Below are positions 1 to 7,931 of a stretch of DNA of 64,000 nucleotides, in pieces; positions within the stretch are counted from its first letter, which is position 1, and each line of letters starts with the position of its first letter. The DNA is from Mesorhizobium sp. M00.F.Ca.ET.216.01.1.1 (GTDB taxonomy: Bacteria; Pseudomonadota; Alphaproteobacteria; Rhizobiales; Rhizobiaceae), in assembly GCF_004010325.2 (NCBI RefSeq), contig NZ_SADR02000015.1:62001-126000 (forward strand), read 5' to 3'. Both the position numbers and the translations under genes were made by a program. The notes under the pieces are model-generated. The model ran no database searches. It saw nothing but the letters and a program-made list of their open reading frames with translations, and had not been told where the DNA came from.

Positions 1-1
1 C

Positions 2-181
2 GGCCGGCTCGTCATCCTCGACGTTGTCGGCATGCCGATCCGCCGGCAATGGTTTTCGGTGATGCGCACCGATCACGCGATCTCGCCGGCCATGGCGACG
101 TTCCACGATTTCCTTATGCGCAAGGGGGCGATGTACCTACCCCTGTTCGGTAAGCTCTATCCGCACGCCAGAGTGGAATGA
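2..181 (+). CDS. LysR-family regulator, CbbR-like, C-terminal fragment
   Basis: An open frame enters from the left edge and ends at a TGA at 179-181; 59 codons are visible. The peptide runs from GRLVILDVVGMPIRRQW to a basic C-terminus. The stretch LVILDVVGMPIRRQWFSVMR followed by LSPA-like and FHDFL-like segments matches the end of the effector-binding domain of CbbR-type LysR regulators, where G-x-P-I-x-R-x-W is typical. The helix-turn-helix and most of the effector domain lie outside the window, so the target cannot be read. Family assignment is by recognition and is moderately sure; specificity is unknown. Confidence 0.7.
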   Translation, partial: GRLVILDVVGMPIRRQWFSVMRTDHAISPAMATFHDFLMRKGAMYLPLFGKLYPHARVE

Positions 182-502
182 AGCTGCACGGACACAATAA
201 TCAACCCGGAGTGAAACGCTTGACATACCGAACGCCAAAGATCGTGCGAGATAGCTCCAAGAAGGGGTGGAGAACGCCCGCAACCAATAGCGCTGGACGG
301 CCTCGTATGTTATGTTGCACTGCGAAAAGAGCGGGGGCACGTCCTTTCACACCTGTAAGCCAGTTGGTTGGGCAGCGAACCCTGCAGACAAGGTAGACGC
401 CGGCGAAGACGGGCAATGACGGCTCAAGGCCGCGACCGTAATTCCGGTGTCTCGGAAATGTCCCGGGCATGGGGTTCGGGACTTCGATGGGGGTAAGGGG
501 CA
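182..502. other. Intergenic stretch, no gene recognised
   Basis: These 321 bases separate the LysR fragment from the next small gene. Open frames on both strands are short and have no recognisable protein character. The only clear signal is a purine-rich ribosome-binding stretch (GGGGGTAAGGGG) just before the ATG at 503. I see no tRNA, repeat or terminator here. Confidence 0.5.
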
Positions 503-703
503 ATGCTTTACACGCTCGTTATGATGGTCTGCCTGACGGATGTGCCGCAGACCTGTGAGCAGCGCGAACAAATGGTGGACGGTCTGGCGATGAATCCTGG
601 GACTGCCTTCATGCAGGCTCAGCCGCTGGTGGCCCAGTGGATGGAGACGCATCCCGGCTACTTCGTGCAGCGCTGGCGCGTGCTGCCCGGCCGGGGGACA
701 TGA
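503..703 (+). CDS. Small conserved-looking hypothetical protein (66 aa)
   Basis: Starts at an ATG behind a good purine-rich ribosome-binding stretch and ends at a TGA followed by a hairpin with a T-run. The protein opens with a short hydrophobic segment (MLYTLVMMVCLTD), then has two cysteines, C10 and C18 (C-x7-C), and an aromatic, basic C-terminus (GYFVQRWRVLPGRGT). It resembles the small uncharacterised proteins common in rhizobial genomes. No function can be given. It converges on the secreted-protein gene at 732-1361. Confidence 0.6.
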   Translation: MLYTLVMMVCLTDVPQTCEQREQMVDGLAMNPGTAFMQAQPLVAQWMETHPGYFVQRWRVLPGRGT

Positions 704-707
704 GCGG

Positions 708-734
708 CCGCGCCTTTCGACGCGGGTCTTTTTA
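708..734. terminator. Hairpin with T-run between convergent genes
   Basis: CCGCG (708-712) pairs with CGCGG (721-725) around an 8-base loop and is followed by GTCTTTTTAT. The T-run covers the stop codon of the opposing gene, so this may stop transcription from the left. The stem is only 5 bp, so confidence is moderate. Confidence 0.45.
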
Positions 735-1361
735 TTTCTTCGCGGCGAGCGTTTCCGAAACTGTCTTGGACAGTTGATAAAGCCGCTGCTCGATTATCGT
801 CGGCACGTCACAGACGTAAGTCAGCGATTGCGCGCGTTCGTTGAAAATTCGCGTCGCGAAATTCAGCTGCTCGGTTCGCCGTTCGATTTCGTCCGGATCC
901 GCATCGGGTTTTGCACGCAACGCATCGACGTCGGACGCTTGCTTGCGCAACTCAGCGGCCATTTTGAGCTGCTTGTGGGCGTAACGGGAAATGCCTGAGA
1001 TCACGTGCGAACGCTCGGCGTCCATGTGATCGAACATACCCTGCACCAGCATCGCCGTTTTCGGCACTAGCTGCCCGGCCGGCAGGGAGGCGGCAAAATC
1101 CTTGATCTTCTTCTGGGCTTCGGCAATCGGCAGCCGCCGGGCCGCGACCTCGTCGACCAGGGCGGAGACGGCGGAATCCTTCGACCAGTCCTTCGCCGCA
1201 GGCGGAAGGTTCGGCCCGTTCCAGACCTGGCCGAGCGAGAGCTGCGGCACCTTGCGCTGCATACAGGGCCAGTCCGGATCGGTATTCTCCGCATTGGCGT
1301 TCGCGATCGGCACGAGCGTGGCAATCACGACCAGGCTGCGAATGAGGCTCATCCGTGCCAT
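732..1361 (-). CDS. Secreted hypothetical protein of a PQQ-linked ABC module
   Basis: A 209-residue protein with an N-terminal signal peptide (about residues 1-23, hydrophobic core LIRSLVVIATLVPIANANA), so probably periplasmic. The mature part is mostly helical with a WPCMQRKVPQLS segment near the start and a basic C-terminus ending in AAKK. I do not recognise a domain. The ATG at 1361 overlaps the TGA of the ABC-2 permease gene by one base (TGATG), showing it is the last gene of that operon. A second in-frame ATG at 1352 would also leave an intact signal peptide. By context it may serve the alcohol-oxidation transporter, but that is inference. Confidence 0.7.
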   Translation of the reverse strand: MARMSLIRSLVVIATLVPIANANAENTDPDWPCMQRKVPQLSLGQVWNGPNLPPAAKDWSKDSAVSALVDEVAARRLPIAEAQKKIKDFAASLPAGQLVPKTAMLVQGMFDHMDAERSHVISGISRYAHKQLKMAAELRKQASDVDALRAKPDADPDEIERRTEQLNFATRIFNERAQSLTYVCDVPTIIEQRLYQLSKTVSETLAAKK

Positions 1362-2236
1362 CAGCCATTTTCTCCCGTGTCCTGTTTGCGGCTCATCAGG
1401 CCGCGCGAAGGGTCGTAGGCGATGATGGCGGCGCCCAGGAACAGCAGAGTGCAGCCGGCGACGACGCCCAGCGACAGCCAATCAATCTGTCCATAGAAGG
1501 CGAAGCGGATCAGTTCGACGGCATAGGTGAACGGATTGGCGAGGCAGATCTTGTAAAGCAGTGGGCTCGCCTCCTGGATGCGCCACAAGGGGTAGAGTGC
1601 CGGAGAAGCGAAATAGCCGGGGAAGATGACGAAGTTCATGATGCCGGCGAAGTTCTCGAGCTGCTTGATCATCGAGGATAAAAGCATGCCGAGCGCGCAA
1701 AGCATCATGCCCGACAGGAACAGCGCCGGTAGCACATAGACATAGCCGAGCGGCGGTGCCTTGACGCCCCAGAACCAGGCAACGATCAGGAACGCGTAGA
1801 CCTGTGCGATCGATACGGCGACCCCGGCGAGCATCTTCGACACCAGCAGGAACCAGCGGGGGAACGGGCTGACCAGCAGGGTGCGCATGTTGCCCATCTC
1901 GCGGTCGTAGACCATCGACAGCGAGGACTGCATGCCCGAGAACAGCAGGATCATGCCGCACAGACCCGGCGTGATGTAGACCTCGTAGAGCACATAGGTC
2001 TTGTAGGGTGGGATGATCGATACGCCGAGTACCTGCCGGAATCCGGCGGCAAAAATAAACAGCCAGACGAGCGGCCGAACCAGCGAGGAAATGAAGCGCT
2101 CGCGCTGGTGCAGGAAGCGCAGGCATTCCCTCAGGACGACGCCTTTGAGGCAGGTGAGGTAGTGGCGGAGGCCGAACCTCTCGGATCTCGCCGGCATGAT
2201 GCCGGCGACTTTTTCGGGCATTGCGGGAGCGCTCAT
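1361..2236 (-). CDS. ABC-2 type permease of PQQ-dependent alcohol dehydrogenase system
   Basis: A 291-residue integral membrane protein of the ABC-2 export type, with a long cytoplasmic N-terminus (about 45 residues) and then six hydrophobic segments, including LVRPLVWLFIFAAGF and the segments around YVLPALFLSGMMLCALGMLL. It belongs to the permease family found next to PQQ-dependent alcohol dehydrogenase genes (PedC-like, TIGR03861-type). Its start overlaps the end of the ATP-binding gene by 4 bases (ATGA), so the two are translationally coupled subunits. The substrate of this transporter family is not known to me. Confidence 0.85.
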   Translation of the reverse strand: MSAPAMPEKVAGIMPARSERFGLRHYLTCLKGVVLRECLRFLHQRERFISSLVRPLVWLFIFAAGFRQVLGVSIIPPYKTYVLYEVYITPGLCGMILLFSGMQSSLSMVYDREMGNMRTLLVSPFPRWFLLVSKMLAGVAVSIAQVYAFLIVAWFWGVKAPPLGYVYVLPALFLSGMMLCALGMLLSSMIKQLENFAGIMNFVIFPGYFASPALYPLWRIQEASPLLYKICLANPFTYAVELIRFAFYGQIDWLSLGVVAGCTLLFLGAAIIAYDPSRGLMSRKQDTGENG

Positions 2237-3021
2237 GGCGATATCTCCGCGATGCCGGCTGCTTCGATACGACTGAGCCTCGAAAAGGCGTCGCGGATCG
2301 AACCGGCACCGCTCGTCCTGACGACATCGGACACCTTGCCGTTGGCGACCAGTTCGCCCTGCCGCAGCACGACGACATCGTCGCCGTCTTCAACCTCGTC
2401 GATCAGATGCGTCGCCCACAGCACGCCAATGCCCTCGGTTTCGACGAGCTTGCGGATGGTGGCGAGAATGCCCGCGCGCGACTGGATGTCGAGACCGACA
2501 GTCGCCTCGTCGAGCAGGAGCAGGGACGGGCGGTGGAGCAGCGCCCTCGCGATCTCGATGCGCCGCATCTGGCCGCCGGAAAGGCTGCGTGCCTTGTCAT
2601 GCTGGCGGCCTTGCATGTCGACTATCTCGAGCAGCGCGGAAATACGCTTCCGAGCTTCGCGTCCTCCAATGCCATGCAGCGAGGCGTGGTAGGAGAGGTT
2701 CTGGTAGACGCTCAGATCAAGGTCGAGCGTGCGTGCCTGGAACACGATGCCGACACGCCTGAGCGCTTCGCCGGAAGCGCGGCTGACGTCGTGACCGAAG
2801 ATGTGGATCGATCCCCGGCGCGTGTCGTAAAGATGGCTGATCAGCGAGAACAAGGTTGTCTTGCCTGCCCCGTTGAGGCCGAGCAGAACGGTGAAAGTCG
2901 CTGGCGCGATCGAGAATGAGACATTGTTGAGCGCCCGCTTCGAACCATAGGAATGGCTGACGCCGGCAACATCGAGTGCCGCCACCTCATCTCCTGGTCC
3001 GCTTGTCCTCACATGCTGCAT
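2233..3021 (-). CDS. ABC transporter ATP-binding protein, PQQ-linked system
   Basis: A 262-residue ATPase with Walker A GLNGAGKTT at about residues 48-56, signature LSGGQMRRIEIARAL and Walker B LLLLDEATVGLD followed by the H-loop ATH. It matches the ATP-binding subunit family associated with PQQ-dependent alcohol oxidation (TIGR03864-type). It partners the permease encoded immediately downstream (4-base overlap). The start ATG at 3021 is preceded by a purine-rich stretch. The 95-base gap to the beta-propeller gene upstream suggests the same transcript. Confidence 0.88.
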   Translation of the reverse strand: MQHVRTSGPGDEVAALDVAGVSHSYGSKRALNNVSFSIAPATFTVLLGLNGAGKTTLFSLISHLYDTRRGSIHIFGHDVSRASGEALRRVGIVFQARTLDLDLSVYQNLSYHASLHGIGGREARKRISALLEIVDMQGRQHDKARSLSGGQMRRIEIARALLHRPSLLLLDEATVGLDIQSRAGILATIRKLVETEGIGVLWATHLIDEVEDGDDVVVLRQGELVANGKVSDVVRTSGAGSIRDAFSRLSRIEAAGIAEISP

Positions 3022-3116
3022 GCCGGATGGCTCCTCACGACGTGCTGCTTATCTAGCGCGCTCGATCGTCTTTGGTCCCACTCGAAGTTCCTTGGCTTCC
3101 CGATAATCACTGTCTT

Positions 3117-4088
3117 CTATCTGGGCGAAATGGCCACGCCCCAGGGCTGCTGGCCCACGGTGACCGATTGGACCGGCTCATCGGTCGCCGTATCGATGAA
3201 AGTGATGTCGTTGGAATTGCCGTTCGTGGTTATCAATGTCTTCTGATCGGGGGTGAAATCCAGATGCCAGACGCGCTGGCCGACGAGGATGTATTTTTCC
3301 ACCTCGTAGGTTTCGGTGTTGATCACGGCGACATGATTCGCCGGGCCGAGCGCGACATAGGCTTTCTTGCCGTCGGCACTAATGGCGAGGCCGACCGGCT
3401 GGATGGTTTCGGCCCGCAATCCCGTAATCGCGAACTGGATCTTCTTGACCACCTCGCGTTTGGCATTGTCGATGACGCTTACGGTGCCGCCGACCTCAGC
3501 GCTGACCCAGACCTGTGATCCGTCGGGCTTGAATTGCGCGAAGCGCGGTCGCGTGTCGACCAGCACATTGTCGGTTACCTCATGGCTACTGGTGTCGATG
3601 AAATGCGCCATGCTGGTGGTTTCGGAGGTGTTGACCATGGTTTTGCCGTCGGGGCTGACGGCCATGCCTTCCGGTTCCACGCCAACGGGAATCTCGCTCG
3701 TGACCTCCTTACTCTCGACATCGACCGCGGTGACGAGATTGTCGTCCTCGTTGGCGACGTAAAGCGTCTTGCCGTCCGGCGAAAGCACGAACAATTCAGG
3801 ATCGGGGCCGGAGGGCAGCGTACCGACGATCTGCAGCGACGCGGTGTCGATGATTTCGATCGTATCGTCGTCGCTGGCGCACAAATAGATGAACTTGCCG
3901 TCACGCGAGATGGTGATGCCGCGCGGTCTCTGGCCGACTTCGACGGTCTTGACCACCTGCATTGTCGCCGTGTCGACGACGGTCATCGTGTTGTCTTTCT
4001 CGTTGGAGACATAGGCTGTATAGGCCGATGCCGGATCAGCCATGAAGCCGGCTGTGAGGATGGCGAGTGCGCAAGCTCGTCTCTGCAC
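3117..4088 (-). CDS. YVTN-type beta-propeller protein, PQQ-catabolism associated
   Basis: A 323-residue secreted protein with a signal peptide (about residues 1-22, ending ADPASA) and about seven blades. The repeats carry the pattern V-x-V-G-x-x-P-x-G-h-x-h-S-x-D-G-K, for example EVGQRPRGITISRDGK and IPVGVEPEGMAVSPDGK. This matches the beta-propeller protein family found in PQQ-dependent catabolism clusters (TIGR03866-type). The start is a GTG at 4088 with a strong GGGAGGAA ribosome-binding site 8 bases upstream. It lies 21 bases after the solute-binding protein gene in the same direction. Its molecular role is unknown; periplasmic location is inferred. Confidence 0.85.
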   Translation of the reverse strand: MQRRACALAILTAGFMADPASAYTAYVSNEKDNTMTVVDTATMQVVKTVEVGQRPRGITISRDGKFIYLCASDDDTIEIIDTASLQIVGTLPSGPDPELFVLSPDGKTLYVANEDDNLVTAVDVESKEVTSEIPVGVEPEGMAVSPDGKTMVNTSETTSMAHFIDTSSHEVTDNVLVDTRPRFAQFKPDGSQVWVSAEVGGTVSVIDNAKREVVKKIQFAITGLRAETIQPVGLAISADGKKAYVALGPANHVAVINTETYEVEKYILVGQRVWHLDFTPDQKTLITTNGNSNDITFIDTATDEPVQSVTVGQQPWGVAISPR

Positions 4089-4109
4089 GCAAATTCCTCC
4101 CGATTGTTT

Positions 4110-5339
4110 CTATTTAAGGACACATTTCGTTTCCGGCTGATCGACGCCGAGCGTATCAAGCTCAGAGACCTGGTGGAGGTAACCCTGCTGTGGCGATGTC
4201 GAAACGACCGATTTGGTATCGCCGAGCAGGATCGGCTGGCGAAGCTGGAGGTTCCATTTGCGGAAGGTCAGCTTTTGTCCCTTGAAGGCGGCGACCGAGA
4301 AATCGTCCGAGCGGATGTAGTCGCTGATCTTCTTCGGATCGTCGCCATTGGTACGCGTGGTGGCTTCGCCGATCGCCCGCACCGCCGTCCATGCCGACAT
4401 GTCCCTGGAAAGCATTCGCCGGCCCGTCGTCTTCAGGAAGCGGCTCTGCATCTGGATGCCGCCCCATTGTTCACTCGCGGGATGCCAGGACGATGCGACA
4501 AGCCCGGCCGTGCCGGCGACCAGCCGCGGCGTCCACGTGCGGTACGGCACGTAGGTCCCGAACACCTCGCTTTCATCGGCGACAAGCAGCACGTCATGCT
4601 CCGGCATGTCTTGCGTGAACACGGAAATCTGCTGCTGTATTTGCGTGGCGCCGGTGTCTGTGCGGCGAGCGGTGCCGGTGTCCTTGAATTCCTTCTCGGC
4701 GACGATCTGGCCGCCGAAACGGGCTGCCGCGCGGCGCAACGCGTCCGCATAGAGATGATCCTGCTCATGCGAACCGTAGAGCAGCACCCAATTCGACCAT
4801 TTCTTCACCACGAGATACTGCGCCAGCGCGTCGGCAAGCATGCTCCGCGTCGGCGCGACATGGAAAATATTGATGCGGCAGTCGTCTTCGCGCAGGCTGT
4901 CGTCGGTGGCGCCGACGTTGAAGATCAGCACGCCCTTGTCACGGGCGATATCGGCAATCGACAGCAATTGCCTAGCCGGGAGGTCCGCGACCACATAGCG
5001 GTCGCCTTTGGCTATCAGATCATTGAATGCCTGAACCGCGCCGGCTTCCGGCTTTATCTCGGTTACGTCGAGGCTGAATTTCTGGTTGGTGAACTTTCCG
5101 GTCGTATTATTGTCGCCAATTGCCACATTGGCGCCGGCGACACCTTCGTCACGCGGCGGCAGGTCGAGCAGGGAAAGCGTCAGTTGCGGCGCGTAGGCGC
5201 GCAAATAGCCTATCTTGATTTCGGTTATCTTTTTTTCCGGCTTCGCCGTCGTTTCCTGGGCTGGCGCGTCCGTAACGTTGACGGTCAAGGAAAAAAGGCA
5301 CAAAAAGGCCGCGAGAGTGCCCGGCACCGCGCTCGTCAT
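4110..5339 (-). CDS. Periplasmic solute-binding protein of PQQ-linked ABC system
   Basis: A 409-residue Leu/Ile/Val-binding-protein-like fold. It has a signal peptide (core GTLAAFLCLFSLTVNVTDAPAQ) and the typical two-lobe segments, for example YVVADLPARQLLSIADIARD, VLIFNVGATDD and WVLLYGSHEQD. It matches the substrate-binding family linked to PQQ-dependent alcohol dehydrogenase systems (TIGR03863-type). I chose the ATG at 5339 because it directly precedes the signal peptide; the open frame extends to 5549 but that extension has no protein character. It is the first gene of the minus-strand module, and its promoter must lie in the 210-base divergent gap before the MfnB fusion gene. Confidence 0.85.
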   Translation of the reverse strand: MTSAVPGTLAAFLCLFSLTVNVTDAPAQETTAKPEKKITEIKIGYLRAYAPQLTLSLLDLPPRDEGVAGANVAIGDNNTTGKFTNQKFSLDVTEIKPEAGAVQAFNDLIAKGDRYVVADLPARQLLSIADIARDKGVLIFNVGATDDSLREDDCRINIFHVAPTRSMLADALAQYLVVKKWSNWVLLYGSHEQDHLYADALRRAAARFGGQIVAEKEFKDTGTARRTDTGATQIQQQISVFTQDMPEHDVLLVADESEVFGTYVPYRTWTPRLVAGTAGLVASSWHPASEQWGGIQMQSRFLKTTGRRMLSRDMSAWTAVRAIGEATTRTNGDDPKKISDYIRSDDFSVAAFKGQKLTFRKWNLQLRQPILLGDTKSVVSTSPQQGYLHQVSELDTLGVDQPETKCVLK

Positions 5340-5549
5340 CGATAAAATTACCCGTTCTTGCGCTAAAGTCCGATTGTTGTCGGATCGGCGCGAAGTCAAG
5401 GTGCCCGTGATGAACTTAGCTGACCCGCAAGATTTATCAAACCCTGCAGGCCGACTTTTCGCGCCTGCCCTGATCCCTCGCCTTCGTGGCGGGCATGCTG
5501 CGGCCGCCGAAAAGATCGCGGCCTCCTCCAGCCTGGAGAAACTGTTCAA

Positions 5550-7376
5550 ATGACCAGAATGCTGGGCAGCGTCACCGGCGTCGACGAGGCGGAGATCGCG
5601 CTTTCAGGCGGCGTCGACATCATTGACCTGAAGGATCCGAAGGCGGGAGCGCTGGGTGCGGTATCCACGGAGGCCATCCGCAAGACGCTTTGGCTCATCG
5701 CTGGCCGAGCCCCGGTCAGCGCGGTCTGTGGTGACCTGCCGATGGAGCCCGAAACGATCCGCGCCAAGGCCGAAGAGATCGCGACGACCGGCGTCGATTA
5801 CGTCAAGATCGGCTTTTTCCCGTCGACAAATGTCTTCGCCTGCGCGGAGGCGCTCGAGCCGCTCGCCGCGCGAACGAAGCTGATCGCCGTGCTTTTCGCC
5901 GATCTGGCGCCGGATTTCGAGCTTCTGCCTTTATTTGGCAGACATCGCTTCCATGGCGCCATGGTCGATACCGCGAACAAGGCAAACGGGCGGCTGCTCG
6001 ACCATCTGCCGCCCGAACGTATCCCGGGGTTCGTCGATCGAGCGAAATCGCTCGGTCTCATGGTTGGCCTGAGCGGATCATTGGAAGCCCCGGATATTCC
6101 ACGCCTGTTGCCTTTCGCGCCCGACTTTCTCGGCTTTCGCGGGGCGCTGTGCGGCAACTTCGGCCGCGCGGGCTCGATCAGCGCCGAGGCGGTCTCGCAG
6201 ATCCGCGATTTGGTCCCGGAACAACCCCGGGCCGGCGGTTCGTCGAGTGTCGACTATCGCCTGCTGGCGGCGAGAGGCTATTCGCCGGGAGCCGACCCGA
6301 CGCTGGGGACCGACAGGATCTTCGTGCGGGATTTTGTCCTGCCGGTCCATATCGGTGCTTACAGCTTCGAGCACGGCCATGCGCAGAAGGTGCGCTTCGA
6401 CGTGACCGCCGACGTGCTGCAAGTCACCGACCATCCCGAAGACATGCGCCATGTGTTCTCCTACGACATCATCATGGACGGCATCCGCACCATCGTGGCG
6501 CGAGGCCACATCCAGCTCAGCGAGGCCCTGGCCGAGCAGGTGGCGACGCACATTCTGGAAAACCCGCGGGTCGTGCGTGTCACGGTAAGGGTAGAAAAAC
6601 TCGAACTCGGTCCAGGCGGCGTCGGAGTCGAGATCGAACGCAAGCGCCAATCGACGCGCCGCAGCGTTGCCTCCGGCTCTGCCGGCCGGAAGGACCGAAG
6701 CGCAGTTTCCCAGCCGCGACAGCAAAGGCCTGACGTCATCAGGCCAACCATTGTCAAGCTCGGCGGCAGTACGGCCCATGCGGCGGAAATGGAGAGCTGG
6801 ATCGCGGCACTGGCTGCCTCCAGGCTGCCGATAGTCATCGTGCCCGGCGGTGGCCTGTTTGCCGACCAAGTGCGCAAGACGCAGGCTCGCATGGATTTTT
6901 CCGACACTGCAGCCCACTCAATGGCGATCCTCGCCATGGAGCAGTTCGGGCATATCATCCTCGATCAAGACGAAAGGCTGGCGCCGGCACGGTCGCTGGA
7001 GGAGATGGTGCGAACGCTGGACGAGGGGAGGATTCCGGTGTGGCTGCCGTCGTCACTGGCGCTGCCAGCACCGGACATTCCGGCCTCCTGGGACATTACC
7101 TCCGACTCCCTTGCCGCCTGGCTTGCAGGCAAGCTTGGCACGGATGCGCTGCTGCTTATCAAGCAGAGCAGCGCATTCTCCGACAGCGACACCATCGACA
7201 GCCTGACGGCCAGAGGCATCGTCGATGCCGGCTTCGCCGCCATGCTGCCCGGCGGCATCGATTTCCATCTCGCCGGCCCGAAGGATGCCGCCGGGGCCGG
7301 GGCGCTGCTCGCGTCGGGCAAACTGCCCGGCGTCGGGATCGCGGCCTCGGCCCGGCCCGCAAAAAAAGCGGGCTAG
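5550..7376 (+). CDS. Three-domain fusion: MfnB + dihydroneopterin aldolase + amino-acid-kinase (MfnE-like)
   Basis: A 608-residue protein with three recognisable domains. Residues 1-230 are MfnB-like ((5-formylfuran-3-yl)methyl phosphate synthase, DUF556): lysines at 28 (LKDPKAGALGA), 86 (YVKIGFF) and 144 (DTANK) fit the conserved Schiff-base and active-site lysines. Residues 255-365 are FolB-like dihydroneopterin aldolase (FVLPVHIGAYSFEH, end VRVEKLEL with K350). After a basic, low-complexity linker (about 365-397), residues 398-605 are an amino-acid-kinase domain (VKLGGS, IVPGGGLFAD), the family of the furan-phosphate kinase MfnE. One chain therefore appears to serve both methanofuran and H4MPT pterin synthesis. 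It starts the plus-strand biosynthetic operon. Domain calls are confident; the activities are inferred. Confidence 0.85.
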   Translation: MTRMLGSVTGVDEAEIALSGGVDIIDLKDPKAGALGAVSTEAIRKTLWLIAGRAPVSAVCGDLPMEPETIRAKAEEIATTGVDYVKIGFFPSTNVFACAEALEPLAARTKLIAVLFADLAPDFELLPLFGRHRFHGAMVDTANKANGRLLDHLPPERIPGFVDRAKSLGLMVGLSGSLEAPDIPRLLPFAPDFLGFRGALCGNFGRAGSISAEAVSQIRDLVPEQPRAGGSSSVDYRLLAARGYSPGADPTLGTDRIFVRDFVLPVHIGAYSFEHGHAQKVRFDVTADVLQVTDHPEDMRHVFSYDIIMDGIRTIVARGHIQLSEALAEQVATHILENPRVVRVTVRVEKLELGPGGVGVEIERKRQSTRRSVASGSAGRKDRSAVSQPRQQRPDVIRPTIVKLGGSTAHAAEMESWIAALAASRLPIVIVPGGGLFADQVRKTQARMDFSDTAAHSMAILAMEQFGHIILDQDERLAPARSLEEMVRTLDEGRIPVWLPSSLALPAPDIPASWDITSDSLAAWLAGKLGTDALLLIKQSSAFSDSDTIDSLTARGIVDAGFAAMLPGGIDFHLAGPKDAAGAGALLASGKLPGVGIAASARPAKKAG

Positions 7377-7379
7377 CCG

Positions 7380-7931
7380 ATGGCGAAGCTACATACGCCG
7401 CGCTGGGCATGGGTTTTGACCGGTTCCGGTCATTTTTTTACGGAGAGCTTCGCACTCATTCACCAACTCGAACATTGCGATGTCTTCGTGTCGAAAGCCG
7501 CCAACGAAGTGCTGCGCATGTACAAGCTCAAACTTGATTTCCCCGAGACGACGCGCGTGCTGCACGACAAGACCGCGAGCGCGATTCCGGTCGGCGAATT
7601 CTATCATGGCGTCTACCACACGGTCGTGGTGGCGCCGGCCAGTTCCAATACGGTCGCCAAATGCGTGCACGGCATTTCCGACACGCTCGCCACCAATGTC
7701 TTTGCCCAGGCGGGAAAATGCCGGGTGCCGGCCATCGTCTTTGCTTGCGACACCGCGCCGGAACTCGAAACCATGGCGCCACATGGGCTGGTCAAGGTCT
7801 ATCCGCGCAGGATCGACCTGGAGAATACCAACCAGCTGAAGAGCTTCGAGCGAACCCAGGTGGTCGAGTCGCTCGCCGATCTCGAAGCCTCGGTCAGGCG
7901 GCGCCAGGCCGAACGCGCAAGCCATGGCTGA
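7380..7931 (+). CDS. dmrB: Archaeal-type flavoprotein, dihydromethanopterin reductase (DmrB/Afp) like
   Basis: A 183-residue protein of the flavoprotein (PF02441) fold. It begins GSGHFFTESFALI, continues KAANEVLRMYKL, has the FMN-contacting VVVAPASSNTVAKCVHGISDTL and the CDTAPELETMAPHG segment. Such Afp/DmrB proteins are known in H4MPT islands of bacteria and reduce dihydromethanopterin to H4MPT. Three bases separate it from the fusion gene, and it overlaps the DHPS-like gene by 8 bases, so it is in one operon. No DHFR-like DmrA is visible in the window, consistent with DmrB filling that step. The exact reaction is inferred. Confidence 0.75.
   Translation: MAKLHTPRWAWVLTGSGHFFTESFALIHQLEHCDVFVSKAANEVLRMYKLKLDFPETTRVLHDKTASAIPVGEFYHGVYHTVVVAPASSNTVAKCVHGISDTLATNVFAQAGKCRVPAIVFACDTAPELETMAPHGLVKVYPRRIDLENTNQLKSFERTQVVESLADLEASVRRRQAERASHG

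Noticed and set aside
3534..5345. Long plus-strand open frame (about 600 codons) opposite the beta-propeller and solute-binding genes
   Set aside because: It is fully antisense to two genes with clear signal peptides and family motifs, and its product is Arg/Asp-rich without domains, as expected from high-GC shadow frames.
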